A stretch of 64,000 nt of DNA from Actinoplanes utahensis (GCF_016862455.1 NZ_BOMZ01000088.1:1-64000); one strand, 5' to 3'; shown: positions 18,241 through 27,147, counted from the first letter of the stretch. The notes: generated by a model from the sequence alone, not told the origin. Made by a program: numbers and translations.

Positions 18241-19799
18241 CGGCCCGCCTCCGCCCGGTTCCCCTCCGGCGCACGGACCGCGATCCGCTCGAACACACTG
18301 GCGGTGAGCAGCCCGGTCAGCTCCTCCGGGTCGGCGCCGGACGGGCAGCGGGTGGCCACCCAGGCGCGCACCACCGCGGGGTCGCGCAGCGGCGGCCGGC
18401 CGGTCTCGCCGAGCAGCACCGCCCGGCGGGCCCGGACCAGCGCCGCCAGCGCGTCCGGCACCGGCACCCGGGCCGCGTCGGCCAGCACCAGCAGGTCGAA
18501 GTCCAGGTCGCCGTATTCCGGGCGGCCGGCGTCCAGGCACGAGGTGGAGACCACGTCGGCGTACCGCAACAGTTCGGCGTGCAGCTGACGGGTCGGCCGG
18601 GCGGCCCGCTGGCGCCACTCGCGCAGCAGCCCGGCCCGGCCGCGCAGCACCGGCTCCATCGCCTGACAGTGCTCGGCGAGAGCGGACAGACCGGCCGGAT
18701 CGGCGTCCCACGGCGGGGCCTCGCTCACCCCGGAGAGCAGGCGGGTCAGGTGGTGGGCGGAGCGCTCCGCGGACTCCAGCGCGCGCAGGGCGGCGACGTC
18801 GGCGAACGCGGCCCGGTCGGCGGCGGCCCGGACGACGCCGTCCTGCTCCACCTCCCGGTCGAGGCGGCGGGCGCTCTCCTCGTACCCCGCCCGGGTCTGC
18901 AGGAACGCCGCGCGGGCAGCCCCCGCGCGCCGGACCGCCTCGCTCAGCTCGCGCCGCAGCCGGTCCGCGCGCCACCGGCGCAGCCGGGAACCCTCGGCCC
19001 GGCGCAGCGCGGAGGTGAGCCGCTCCACCTCGCCCTCCGCCGTGGCCGCCGCCCGCTCGGCCGCGTCCCGGGCCCGGGCCCGCGCGCGCACGTCCGCGCC
19101 GAGCCGCCCGCGGGCCTCGCGCACCGTCAGCTCCCGGTGTGCCGCGGCCCGGCCGGCGCGCTCCCGGGCCTCGGCCGCCTCGGTCAGCGCGGTGGTCAGC
19201 CGGCGCAGCCAGCCCATCGCCGGGGACGGCTCGCCGAGCCACGGCTCCAGCGACCGGGCGGCGGCCTGCGACCGGGCCAGGACCCGCCGCTGGACACCGG
19301 CCGCCACCGTGACGATGCCGCCCGGCCCCTCGGGGTCGTGCCCGGCGCGGACGACCGCGGCGCCCTCCGGCAGCCGGGCCACGATCGCGTCCACCGGCGG
19401 CGCCACCGGAGCGGCGAGCAGCACCCGTTCCCCCCGCTGCGCGGCCGCACGGACGATCTCCAGCAGGGCGAGAGTGTGGGCGGCGCCGGGCGGGGCGGCG
19501 AGACAGAACAGATCCGGTACGGCGAGCGCGCGGCGCACCGCGGCATCCTCCACGGTCGCCGCCGCCGGCAGATCCGCGAAGCGGCCCTCGGCCAGCAGTG
19601 CGAGCAGCCCGGGATTGGCCGTCGCGCCGGCGCGCAGCCGCCGGATCGCCTCCCGCCGGCTCCGGTCGGCGGGACCGGGATCCGCGGCGCCGTCGATCGG
19701 CCCCAGCTCCCGCCCGGCGGCGACGGCCAGCTCCAGAGCGGCGCAGAACCCCTCGTTCCGGTACGACCGATCCTCTAGATCGACAAGGGTCGACGCCAT
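18237..19799 (-). CDS. Truncated, catalytically degenerate SF1 (Upf1-like) helicase homologue
   Basis: A 520-residue protein whose layout follows the first RecA half of Upf1-like helicases. The Walker A position reads APPGAAHT instead of GPPGTGKT, so the key lysine is missing. Motif Ia is recognisable as VLLAAPVAPPVDAIVARL. A coiled 1A/1B-like insertion (about residues 190-350) follows. Motif II reads FDLLVLADAAR where family members have DEAxQ, and motif III reads LLGETGRPP in place of GDxxQLPP. The protein ends shortly after SVFERI, where the second RecA domain would begin. ATP hydrolysis is therefore unlikely. Codon use stays GC-rich and the frame is intact, which argues for a retained non-catalytic role. 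The start is the ATG at 19799; it overlaps the 17470 gene at its 3' end. Confidence 0.75.
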   Translation of the reverse strand: MASTLVDLEDRSYRNEGFCAALELAVAAGRELGPIDGAADPGPADRSRREAIRRLRAGATANPGLLALLAEGRFADLPAAATVEDAAVRRALAVPDLFCLAAPPGAAHTLALLEIVRAAAQRGERVLLAAPVAPPVDAIVARLPEGAAVVRAGHDPEGPGGIVTVAAGVQRRVLARSQAAARSLEPWLGEPSPAMGWLRRLTTALTEAAEARERAGRAAAHRELTVREARGRLGADVRARARARDAAERAAATAEGEVERLTSALRRAEGSRLRRWRADRLRRELSEAVRRAGAARAAFLQTRAGYEESARRLDREVEQDGVVRAAADRAAFADVAALRALESAERSAHHLTRLLSGVSEAPPWDADPAGLSALAEHCQAMEPVLRGRAGLLREWRQRAARPTRQLHAELLRYADVVSTSCLDAGRPEYGDLDFDLLVLADAARVPVPDALAALVRARRAVLLGETGRPPLRDPAVVRAWVATRCPSGADPEELTGLLTASVFERIAVRAPEGNRAEAGR

Positions 19800-19890
19800 C
19801 CGACCACCATAGTTGCGCCCCGTGCGGCCGGCCAATCCGAACACGGTTGAATGAGTCCGTCGCCAGACCCGCACCGGAAGAGAGCCGCCG

Positions 19891-21519
19891 ATGTCCAGTC
19901 CGCACGCTGACCTGCTCTTCACCGGGGGGCCGGTGTTCACGGCCGGCGGCGGCCCGGCGACCTCGGTCGCGGTGCGCGGCGGCCGGATCCTCGCGGTCGG
20001 CGACGACCTGCGCGAGCTGACCGGCCCGGGCACCGAGGTGATCGACCTGGCCGGGCGGTTGCTGCTGCCCGGTTTCCAGGACGCGCACGTGCACGCCGTG
20101 ATGGGCGGCGTCGAGCTGAACCAGTGCGACCTGACCGGGACCACCGACCCGGAGGAGTATCTGGACCGGGTCGCCGCCTACGCCGCCGCGAACCCGTCCC
20201 ACGAGTGGATCGTCGGCGGCGGGTGGTCGATGGAGAGCTTCCCCGGCGGGGTGCCGGCGAAGGAGCTGCTGGACCGGGCCGTGCCGGACCGGCCGGTCTA
20301 CCTGATCAACCGGGACCACCACGGCGCCTGGGTGAACAGCCGCGCGTGCGAACTGGCCGGGATCACCGCGGACACCCCGGACCCGTCCGACGGCCGGATC
20401 GACCGGGCCGCCGACGGCTCCCCCGCCGGCGGCCTCCAGGAGGGCGCGATGGAGCTGGTCGCCGCGCTGGTGCCGGAGGTGACCACGGCCGACCGGATCG
20501 CCGGGCTGCGGCGGGCGCAGGCGCTGCTGCACTCGTACGGGATCACCGCCTGGCAGGACGCCATGGTCTGCGCGTCCAACGGCTACCCGGACGTGGCCGA
20601 CGCCTACCACGCGGCGGCGTCCGAGGGCTGGCTGACCGCGACGGTGGTCGGGGCGCTCTGGTGGGACCGGGAACGCGGCGCCGAGCAGATCCCCGAACTG
20701 CTCGCCAAGCGGGAGCGGTTCACCCTGGGACGGCTGCGCTGCGACAGCGTCAAGCTGATGCTGGACGGGGTGGCGGAGAACTTCACGGCCGCGATGACCG
20801 AGCCGTACCGGGACGGGTGCGGCTGCGCGACCGCCAACCGGGGGCTGTCGTTCATCGACCCGGCGGCGCTGCCCGGCTACGTCACCGAGCTGGACGCGCA
20901 CGGGTTCCAGGTGCACTTCCACGCGCTCGGCGACCGGGCGGTCCGCGACGGCCTGGACGCGGTGGCGGCGGCCCGGGCGGCCAACGGGTTCCGGGACACC
21001 CGGCCGCACCTGGCGCATCTCCAGGTGGTGCACCCGGACGACGTGCCCCGGTTCCGGCGGCTCGGGGCGACGGCGAACCTCCAGGCGTACTGGGCAGCGC
21101 ACGAACCGCAGATGGACGATCTGACCATCCCGTTCCTGGACCCGGCGCTGGCCCGGCGGCAGTACCCGTTCGGCGACCTGTGGCGGGCCGGGGCGCACCT
21201 GGCCGCCGGCAGCGACTGGCCGGTCAGCACGCCGGACCCGATGCAGGCGATCCACGTCGCGGTCAACCGGATCCACCACCGGGAGGATCATCCGGCGTTC
21301 CTGCCGGAGCAGCGGCTCGGCCTGGTGACGGCCCTGACCGCCTACACGGCCGGTTCGGCGTACGTGAACCGGCTCGACGACACCGGCACGATCCGTCCCG
21401 GCAACCGGGCCGACCTGGTGGTGCTGGACCGGGACCCGTTCCTCGAGCCGGTCACCGAGATCGCCGCGACCGGGGTGGCGATGACGTTCGTCGACGGCAC
21501 CCCGGTCCACGGAGCCTGA
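19891..21519 (+). CDS. Amidohydrolase, YtcJ-like
   Basis: A 542-residue metal-dependent amidohydrolase of the YtcJ group. The N-terminal metal motif is QDAHVH, with later HFHALGDRAV, HLAHLQVVH and AAGSDWPVSTPDP supplying further metal and catalytic residues. The C terminus returns to the small beta domain (TIRPGNRADLVVLDRDPF). It lacks a signal peptide. Family members hydrolyse amides, formamides or N-acyl compounds, and the substrate here is unknown. The start at 19891 follows GAAGAGA. It diverges from the degenerate helicase, and its stop codon directly abuts the stop of the next gene. Confidence 0.92.
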   Translation: MSSPHADLLFTGGPVFTAGGGPATSVAVRGGRILAVGDDLRELTGPGTEVIDLAGRLLLPGFQDAHVHAVMGGVELNQCDLTGTTDPEEYLDRVAAYAAANPSHEWIVGGGWSMESFPGGVPAKELLDRAVPDRPVYLINRDHHGAWVNSRACELAGITADTPDPSDGRIDRAADGSPAGGLQEGAMELVAALVPEVTTADRIAGLRRAQALLHSYGITAWQDAMVCASNGYPDVADAYHAAASEGWLTATVVGALWWDRERGAEQIPELLAKRERFTLGRLRCDSVKLMLDGVAENFTAAMTEPYRDGCGCATANRGLSFIDPAALPGYVTELDAHGFQVHFHALGDRAVRDGLDAVAAARAANGFRDTRPHLAHLQVVHPDDVPRFRRLGATANLQAYWAAHEPQMDDLTIPFLDPALARRQYPFGDLWRAGAHLAAGSDWPVSTPDPMQAIHVAVNRIHHREDHPAFLPEQRLGLVTALTAYTAGSAYVNRLDDTGTIRPGNRADLVVLDRDPFLEPVTEIAATGVAMTFVDGTPVHGA

Positions 21520-22206
21520 CTACTCGTCGTCGTCCTCGGCCTCGTCGCCCTGCTCGCCGCCGGCCTGCGCGTGCCGGGCGGACGGGGCCGGGGCGGCCTC
21601 GAGGACCTCGGCGACCGGCTCCTCCTCGACGTACTCGTTCATCTGCGGCGCGTCCACCCACAGGGCACGCAGCTGGCTCTGCATGAACGCGGTGAGCCGG
21701 CCGCGGTACTCCCGGTCGAACTGCTCGAGGGCCTCGATCTGCTGCTGCAGCGACTCCCGCTTGGCGCCCAGGCTGCCGACCACGTCGTCGTAGCGCTGCT
21801 GGGCCTGCTGCCGCAGCTGCTCGGCGCCGGCCACCGCGTCCGCGTTGATCGTCTCGGCACGGGCGCGGGCGTCGGCGACGATCTTCTCGGCGGTACGGCG
21901 GGCGTCCTCACCGTGGGCCTGGGCGTCCCGGCCGATCTGCTCGGCGGCGGCGCGGGCCTCGGCCAGCACCCGGTCGGCCTCGCGGCGCACGTTGCCGGCG
22001 TGCGCCTGGGCGTCCCGGGCGATCTGCTCGGCGGCGGCCAGCGCGTCCGTACGGATCTTGTCCGCGTGGTGCTGGGCGCTCGCGACATGCTCCTCGGCGG
22101 TGCGCTGGGCCAGGGCAAGCACCTGAAGCGCCTGGTTGGGCAGGCCGGGGTTGGGAGCGATCACCGCATGCTCCGAGGTCTCGCCGTTCGTCCCGTTGAG
22201 CAGCAC
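21520..22206 (-). CDS. Long coiled-coil protein with 29-residue repeats
   Basis: A 228-residue protein, almost wholly helical and Ala/Glu/Arg/Gln-rich. Two adjacent 29-residue repeats begin AAAEQIARDAQAHAG and AAAEQIGRDAQAHGE, with a weaker third. The pattern fits a continuous coiled coil, as in actinobacterial DivIVA-associated or FilP/Scy-like cytoskeletal proteins. The tail is acidic (QGDEAEDDDE). There is no membrane helix or signal peptide. The GTG start at 22206 follows AAGGATCG. Its stop codon abuts the amidohydrolase stop with no spacer. A structural or scaffold role is inference. Confidence 0.72.
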   Translation of the reverse strand: MLLNGTNGETSEHAVIAPNPGLPNQALQVLALAQRTAEEHVASAQHHADKIRTDALAAAEQIARDAQAHAGNVRREADRVLAEARAAAEQIGRDAQAHGEDARRTAEKIVADARARAETINADAVAGAEQLRQQAQQRYDDVVGSLGAKRESLQQQIEALEQFDREYRGRLTAFMQSQLRALWVDAPQMNEYVEEEPVAEVLEAAPAPSARHAQAGGEQGDEAEDDDE

Positions 22207-22405
22207 TTCGACACGATCCTTACGTCAGGAGGGGTCCGGCGGGCCCGGGCACACCGCGGCGCCGGCCATGATCGGCGGATGCTACCAAGCAGAACGGGCT
22301 GGGGGCGAGGCTCGTCCGGGGCAGTTTTCCATGATCGCCGAGAACCCTCTTAAATCGCACATTAGGGTTATATTCTTCTCCCCCTCCGACACTCGAGGAC
22401 GAGCC

Positions 22406-23113
22406 ATGGGAAAACCCCGCACACTGGCTGCCGCCACCGCGCTGACCTGCCTTCTCACCGCTGTGGCCGGCCCGGCGCGGGCGGCGGCGGACCACGTGAT
22501 GGCGGTCTGGCCGATGGACGAGTCGCCCGGCGACACCTGGATGGCCGACGCCGGCGGGCGCGGTCACCACGGGCGGATCGGGCCGGAGGTCGGCACGGGT
22601 CTGACCGCCGGGCCCACGGTCGGGTACCGGTTCGACCGCCTGGAACCGGACACTCCGCCCACCCGGCCCGGCCATCTGGTCGTCGTCGCCGACCATCCGG
22701 ACCTCGACCCGGCGGAGCGGGACTTCGCCGTGACGGTCCGGCTCCGGACCAGCCGGAAGTTCGGCAACGTCATCCAGAAGGGCCAGGCCACCGTGCCCGG
22801 CGGGAGCTGGAAGGTGCAGCTGCCGAACGGGCGGGCCACCTGCACGTACCGCGGGTCCAGGGGGACGATCGAGCTGATCGCGCCGTACCGGATCAACGAC
22901 GGGGCCTGGCACGTGGTCCGCTGCGTGCGGCTGCGCGCGGGAGTGTTCCTCAGCATCGACGGGCGGCAGGCGGCGGCCCGGCTCGGCTGGACCGGGACGA
23001 TCGACAACGACTGGCCGGTGTCCATCGGCGGCAAACTGGACTGTGACCAGGTCAAGGTGGGTTGCGACTACTACGCCGGTGACCTGGACTGGATCACCGT
23101 CGAGGCGGTCTGA
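22406..23113 (+). CDS. Secreted LamG/concanavalin-like protein
   Basis: A 235-residue exported protein. A signal peptide covers about residues 1-26 (RTLAAATALTCLLTAVAG, then ARAAA). The mature part begins VMAVWPMDES and continues as a single jelly-roll of the LamG type (FAVTVRLRTSRKFGNVIQKG, DGAWHVVRCVR, LSIDGRQ). Two cysteines near the C terminus (LDCDQVKVGCDYY) probably pair. GAGG lies 8 bases before the ATG. Such domains usually bind carbohydrate, but no catalytic domain is attached. It sits just before the Cys-rich peptide cluster on the other strand, convergent with it. Confidence 0.8.
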   Translation: MGKPRTLAAATALTCLLTAVAGPARAAADHVMAVWPMDESPGDTWMADAGGRGHHGRIGPEVGTGLTAGPTVGYRFDRLEPDTPPTRPGHLVVVADHPDLDPAERDFAVTVRLRTSRKFGNVIQKGQATVPGGSWKVQLPNGRATCTYRGSRGTIELIAPYRINDGAWHVVRCVRLRAGVFLSIDGRQAAARLGWTGTIDNDWPVSIGGKLDCDQVKVGCDYYAGDLDWITVEAV

Positions 23114-23162
23114 GGTCGTCGGCGGGGACCCCTCGCGGCGCGCGGGGCCCCCGTCGCCGGGC

Positions 23163-23384
23163 TCAGCAGCAGCCCGAGTACTTCCGGAAGTAGCTGTAGC
23201 AGGAGGGCGCCTGCTCACCGACGTAGCAGGTCCGGCCCCACTGGTAGTAGTAGTAACAACGGCCGCCGGAGCAACCGTGCTTCACATAGGTGCAGTCGCC
23301 CGGGTAGGTACAGGCCGCGGCCTGGCGGCTCGGCACGAGCGCGCCGAGCAGCCGGTCGCCGGCCGCCTTGAGCAGGGTCGTCAT
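23163..23384 (-). CDS. Small Cys/Tyr-rich peptide precursor
   Basis: A 73-residue protein. A polar 24-residue leader (MTTLLKAAGDRLLGALVP, then SRQAAA) precedes a 49-residue core with eight cysteines at 25, 31, 38, 43, 53, 62, 72 and 73, ten tyrosines and a single Trp49. The leader ends AAA just before Cys25, a possible signal-peptidase cut site, although the leader lacks a typical hydrophobic core. I chose the ATG at 23384 because GGAGG lies 6 bases upstream; an in-frame ATG at 23399 is closer to the SARP gene but lacks that site. It is the last gene of a cluster with an ABC exporter, TlpA-like and MauE-like redox proteins and a signal peptidase, so it is probably the exported, disulfide-bonded product. 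I do not recognise the peptide family. Confidence 0.78.
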   Translation of the reverse strand: MTTLLKAAGDRLLGALVPSRQAAACTYPGDCTYVKHGCSGGRCYYYYQWGRTCYVGEQAPSCYSYFRKYSGCC

Positions 23385-23432
23385 GGTGGGCCTCCTCATC
23401 GCTTCGGTAACACCCGACGGTGCCGGACGGCG

Positions 23433-24164
23433 CTAACGCGCCGCTAACGGCATCTCCAGGCGGGCGGCCAGGGCCCGGAGTTGCCGGCCGGGTGCGGCGC
23501 CGAGCTCGGCGCCGAGCAGGCGGGACACCCGGTGGTACGTGGCGAGCGCGGCAGCGGTGTCCCGGCGCGCGATGTGACAGCGCATGATCATCTCCCAGGC
23601 GTACTCCCGGAACGGCTGCTCCAGCACCAGAGCGTGCATGTCGTCGAGCGCCACGTCGACGTCGCCCAGCTCCAGCCGGACCCCGGCGAGGTTCTCCCGG
23701 ACCCGGGCCCGCCGCTCGTCGAGGGTGGCCGCGGCCGCGGCCACCAGGCTGCTGCGCACGTCGGAGCAGGCGGGGCCGCGCCACAACCGCAGCGCCCGGT
23801 CCAGCACCGCCGCCCGGACGGCCGGGTCCGGCGCGCGGCTCCCCTCCCCTACCAGGCGCTCGAACTCGGCGAGGTCGGTGCTGACCAGGCCGTCGCAGAG
23901 CAGATAACCGGGCGGCGTGGTACGGATCGCCGGCTGCCCCAGCTCCCGCCGCAGCGCGCAGATGTGGCCCTGCAGCTTGGTGACGGCGGTCATCGGCGGC
24001 TCCTCACCCCACAGGCCGTCGATCAACCGGTCCACGCTGACCACCGTGCCCGCCCGCAGCGCGAGCATCGCCACCACGGTGCGGCGTCCCTGGCCGCCCA
24101 GCCGCACCTCCTGGCCGTTCGCGGTCAGCCGCAACGGGCCGAGCAGCGCCACCACGACGCTCAT
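23433..24164 (-). CDS. SARP/BTAD-family transcriptional activator
   Basis: A 243-residue regulator with an OmpR-like winged helix at the N terminus (LLGPLRLTANGQEVRLGG, RTVVAMLALRAGTVVSVDRLIDGLWG) and a bacterial transcriptional activator domain after about residue 95. This is the small-SARP type that commonly switches on natural-product clusters. The ATG at 24164 overlaps the ABC transporter stop by 4 bases. Its place between exporter and peptide gene suggests it drives this cluster. Confidence 0.9.
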   Translation of the reverse strand: MSVVVALLGPLRLTANGQEVRLGGQGRRTVVAMLALRAGTVVSVDRLIDGLWGEEPPMTAVTKLQGHICALRRELGQPAIRTTPPGYLLCDGLVSTDLAEFERLVGEGSRAPDPAVRAAVLDRALRLWRGPACSDVRSSLVAAAAATLDERRARVRENLAGVRLELGDVDVALDDMHALVLEQPFREYAWEMIMRCHIARRDTAAALATYHRVSRLLGAELGAAPGRQLRALAARLEMPLAAR

Positions 24165-25987
24165 GACGACACCGCCTCCTCGGCGAATCCGGCCGCCTGC
24201 AGCCGGAACAGCTCCGCGTACACCCCGCCGGCCGCCATCAGCGCGGCGTGATCGCCGCGTTCGGCGACCACGCCGTCGCGCAGCACCACGATGACGTCGG
24301 CGTCGCGGACCGTGTTGAGACGGTGCGAGATCAGCAGAGAGGTACGCCCGTCGCGCAACTCCGCCAGCCGGCGGTGGATCTCGTGCTCCGCGCGGACGTC
24401 GAGCCCCGACGACGGTTCGTCGAGGATGAGCAGGTCGGCGGAGGCGCGCAGGACCGCGCGGGCGAGCGCGAGCCGCTGCCACTGCCCGCCGGACAGCACC
24501 ACCCCCGGTGTGGGCCGGCGCTCGGCGTCCCGGGCGCCGTCGCTGAAGGTGCGGCTGAGCAACGTGTCGTACCCGTTCGGCAGGCCGGCCAGGGTCTCGC
24601 CGATACCGGCCCAGTCCGCGGCGCGCGCCACGGCCGGCCGGTCGTGACGCCCGTCGATGTCGCCGACCGCGATGTTGTCGGCCGCGGACAGCTCGTAGGT
24701 CATGAAGTCCTGGAAGGTGGCCCGGATCCGGCGGCGCAGCTCGGCCGGTTCGATGTCGGCGAGGTCGACGCCGTCCCAGGTGATCCGCCCCCGAGTCGGG
24801 GTGTAGAAGCCGCAGAGCAGCTTGACGATTGTCGACTTGCCGGCGCCGTTCGCGCCGACCAGCGCGACCGCCTGCCCCCGTTCGACGACCAGGTCCAGCC
24901 CGCGCAGCGCCCAGTCGTGGCCGGGCGCGTACCGGAACCAGACGCCGGAGAACTCGATCCGGCCGGTCAGCGCCGGCAACCCGGTGACCGGACGCGGCCG
25001 GGGACGGGCCGCCGCCGTCAGGTCGAGGTAGTGGCCGAAGGTGGTGATCAGCTCGCCCATCGTGGCCACGTCGAGGACCGCCGAGGTGAGCGCCGACTGC
25101 ACCGCGGCCAGCGCCGCGATCAGCACCACCAGATCGCCGGCGGTGCCGTACCCGGCGGCGATCCGGCCCGCGATCCAGGCCAGCGCCACCCCGCTGAGGA
25201 CGCTTGTCATCGCCGACAGCGCCAGGTCGACGCGCAGCGTCCGGACGTCCTGGGCGCGTTCCTCGGCCTGGCCCGCGTGGATCTCCCGGGCCATCCGGGT
25301 CCGCAGGTGCGTGGCCAGCCCGAACAGCCGGATCTCCTTGGCCGCCCGCGGGTCGAGCAGCAGCGCGGCATAGAACGCCTGCCGCCGCCAGAACGGGCTG
25401 GCCCGGACGATCATCTCGCCGTGCCGGCGGGCCAGCCGGATCTGCGCCCACAGCGTCGGGCACGCCGACAGCAGGACCAGGCCGGCCAGCCACGGCCCGG
25501 CCAGCCACAGGGTGTACCCGAAGCCGGCGAGCGTGATCACCGACGAGGAGAAGGTGAACAGCGACGACAGGATCTGGACCGGCGCGAACCCGCTGGCGTC
25601 CTGGGCGATGCGGAGCCGGTCGTGGAACGCGCTGTCCTCGATCTCCGCGAGCCCCTCGTACGCCGACACGGCGGTGAACAGCTCGACCTGGGTGCGCACC
25701 TTGACCCGGCGGGACAGCTCCTGATCGCAGTAGCGGCGCACGTGCGACAGCAGGGCGGTCAGCACACCGAGGACGACGAGTCCGGCCACGCCGGCGTTGC
25801 GCCGGGCCGGGTCGTGCCCGGCGATGCCGTCCAGCAGCAGCTTCGTCGACCAGGCCAGACCCACCGGGGTGGCCCCGCCGGCGAACGTCATCACCACCGA
25901 GAGCGCGAGGGTGCCGGGCGCGGCCCGGACCCCGAGCGCGACCGCCGCGCGGACGACCCGAAGGCCGCCGGTGGTCACGGGATCCAT
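24161..25987 (-). CDS. ABC exporter, fused membrane and ATPase domains
   Basis: A 608-residue half-transporter. Residues up to about 330 form the six-helix membrane domain, and the remainder is the nucleotide-binding domain with Walker A GANGAGKST, signature LSGGQWQRLALARA and Walker B LLILDEPSSGLD. It lacks the N-terminal C39 peptidase found in double-glycine peptide exporters. It probably moves the small peptide or a related substrate outward as a homodimer. The ATG at 25987 overlaps the upstream gene by 13 bases; a GTG at 25978 giving a GTGA overlap is equally possible. Confidence 0.9.
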   Translation of the reverse strand: MDPVTTGGLRVVRAAVALGVRAAPGTLALSVVMTFAGGATPVGLAWSTKLLLDGIAGHDPARRNAGVAGLVVLGVLTALLSHVRRYCDQELSRRVKVRTQVELFTAVSAYEGLAEIEDSAFHDRLRIAQDASGFAPVQILSSLFTFSSSVITLAGFGYTLWLAGPWLAGLVLLSACPTLWAQIRLARRHGEMIVRASPFWRRQAFYAALLLDPRAAKEIRLFGLATHLRTRMAREIHAGQAEERAQDVRTLRVDLALSAMTSVLSGVALAWIAGRIAAGYGTAGDLVVLIAALAAVQSALTSAVLDVATMGELITTFGHYLDLTAAARPRPRPVTGLPALTGRIEFSGVWFRYAPGHDWALRGLDLVVERGQAVALVGANGAGKSTIVKLLCGFYTPTRGRITWDGVDLADIEPAELRRRIRATFQDFMTYELSAADNIAVGDIDGRHDRPAVARAADWAGIGETLAGLPNGYDTLLSRTFSDGARDAERRPTPGVVLSGGQWQRLALARAVLRASADLLILDEPSSGLDVRAEHEIHRRLAELRDGRTSLLISHRLNTVRDADVIVVLRDGVVAERGDHAALMAAGGVYAELFRLQAAGFAEEAVSS

Positions 25988-26508
25988 CGCTCCATCACCT
26001 CGTGGATCGAGTTGCCCGAGCCCAGCAGGGTGCCGGTGCGGTCGTACAGCAGGAAGGTCGGGGTGCCGGTCACCGAGAACGTCGCCATCAGGCCGCCCGG
26101 CCCGTGCTCGGTCACCACCGCCCCGGACTTCTCCAAGGTCGGCGTCAGGTCGTCGGGCGCCGCGTCGTCGAGCACGGTCAGCACCGAGACGACCCGGATG
26201 CCGTGCCCGTCGATCTCGGCCTTGCGGTGGGCGAGCTGTTCGGCCTGGGTCGGGCAGTACCGGCATCCGGTGGCGAAGAAGGCGAGCAGCAACGGGACAT
26301 CCGTCACGCCGGCGCGGGTGAACGTTCCGGCGGCGTCGCTGAAGTCCGGCATGGCGGTGCCGTTCATCAGGCCGGGACGGGCCGACGGGGTGATCTCGTC
26401 GAGACGGGCCTCGGTGTCCCGCAACCGCCTGATGATCGCCGCGCTGAGCAGCAGGTCGATCAGGACGAAGACGGTCAGGGCGATGACGGCCGCGGTGAGC
26501 AGCAGCAT
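25975..26508 (-). CDS. TlpA/MauD-like thioredoxin-fold protein, membrane anchored
   Basis: A 177-residue protein with an N-terminal membrane helix at about 4-26 and an extracytoplasmic thioredoxin fold. The redox motif is FFATGCRYCPTQ with Cys82 and Cys85, and the cis-proline loop is GTPTF. It would oxidise, reduce or shuffle disulfides on the outer face of the membrane. It lies between the MauE-like gene and the exporter. In methylamine dehydrogenase systems MauE and MauD together are needed for a light chain rich in disulfides; here the Cys-rich peptide may be the client. Confidence 0.87.
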   Translation of the reverse strand: MLLLTAAVIALTVFVLIDLLLSAAIIRRLRDTEARLDEITPSARPGLMNGTAMPDFSDAAGTFTRAGVTDVPLLLAFFATGCRYCPTQAEQLAHRKAEIDGHGIRVVSVLTVLDDAAPDDLTPTLEKSGAVVTEHGPGGLMATFSVTGTPTFLLYDRTGTLLGSGNSIHEVMERWIP

Positions 26509-26533
26509 GAAGGGGACCTCTTCCGAAAGGGGC

Positions 26534-27109
26534 TCAGCGGGTGGGGCGTCCGAACAGCCAGACGATCTCGTCGAGGTAGACGACCGTCGCGACGACCAGG
26601 GCGGCGACGGCGACGGCCGCGACGGTGGCGGGTGCGGCGGTCCACGGGTCCGGCGCCGGGGCGGTCACGCCGACGGCGCCGCCGGCGAAGGCGAGCAGTG
26701 CCAGGAAGCCGGTCCGGACGACGTGGCGCACCGCGACGGTCTCGGTGGTGGCGCCGAAGCAGTGGCAGCCGGTCGCCGCGCCCCGGGTGACCGCCCGCGC
26801 CAGCACCACCGCGAAGACGGTGAACACCACACCGGCGGCGAGCAACCCGGCGGCGGCGGTGACCGGGACGGCGACGAGGCCCAGCGTGGCCGTCTCGCCG
26901 GCGATCGCGGCGACGGCCGTGATGCCGGCCGACCGGGCGGGGACGGCGCCGAGCTCGGCGACGCCGTCGCGGAAACGCCGGTACGCCTCGGCCGACCGGA
27001 GCTTCGACGCGACGGAGACGATCAGAACACTCGCGACGGTGAGTACGGCGACGGCGAGAACGAGCACGATGGAACCCCCGTTCCTGTTCGTTTTGCGTGG
27101 GGGTTTCAT
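26534..27109 (-). CDS. MauE/DoxX-like redox membrane protein
   Basis: A 191-residue membrane protein with four to five helices and the family motif TGCHCFG (Cys115, Cys117). MauE-like proteins are thought to carry electrons through the membrane to or from a MauD/TlpA-like partner. A consensus promoter lies about 30 bases upstream. The ATG at 27109 gives a basic N terminus (KPPRKTNRN); a GTG at 27067 with a G-rich site upstream would give a 177-residue form. It is the first gene of the five-gene minus-strand cluster. Confidence 0.85.
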   Translation of the reverse strand: MKPPRKTNRNGGSIVLVLAVAVLTVASVLIVSVASKLRSAEAYRRFRDGVAELGAVPARSAGITAVAAIAGETATLGLVAVPVTAAAGLLAAGVVFTVFAVVLARAVTRGAATGCHCFGATTETVAVRHVVRTGFLALLAFAGGAVGVTAPAPDPWTAAPATVAAVAVAALVVATVVYLDEIVWLFGRPTR

Positions 27110-27147
27110 CGAGCCGTGGAAACGTGGACCACCCCCGCGGTCAACGC

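Noticed and set aside
17470-21510. One continuous 1346-codon minus frame
   Set aside because: Only its last 256 codons are coding. The upstream part runs antisense to the amidohydrolase and out of frame with the helicase homologue.
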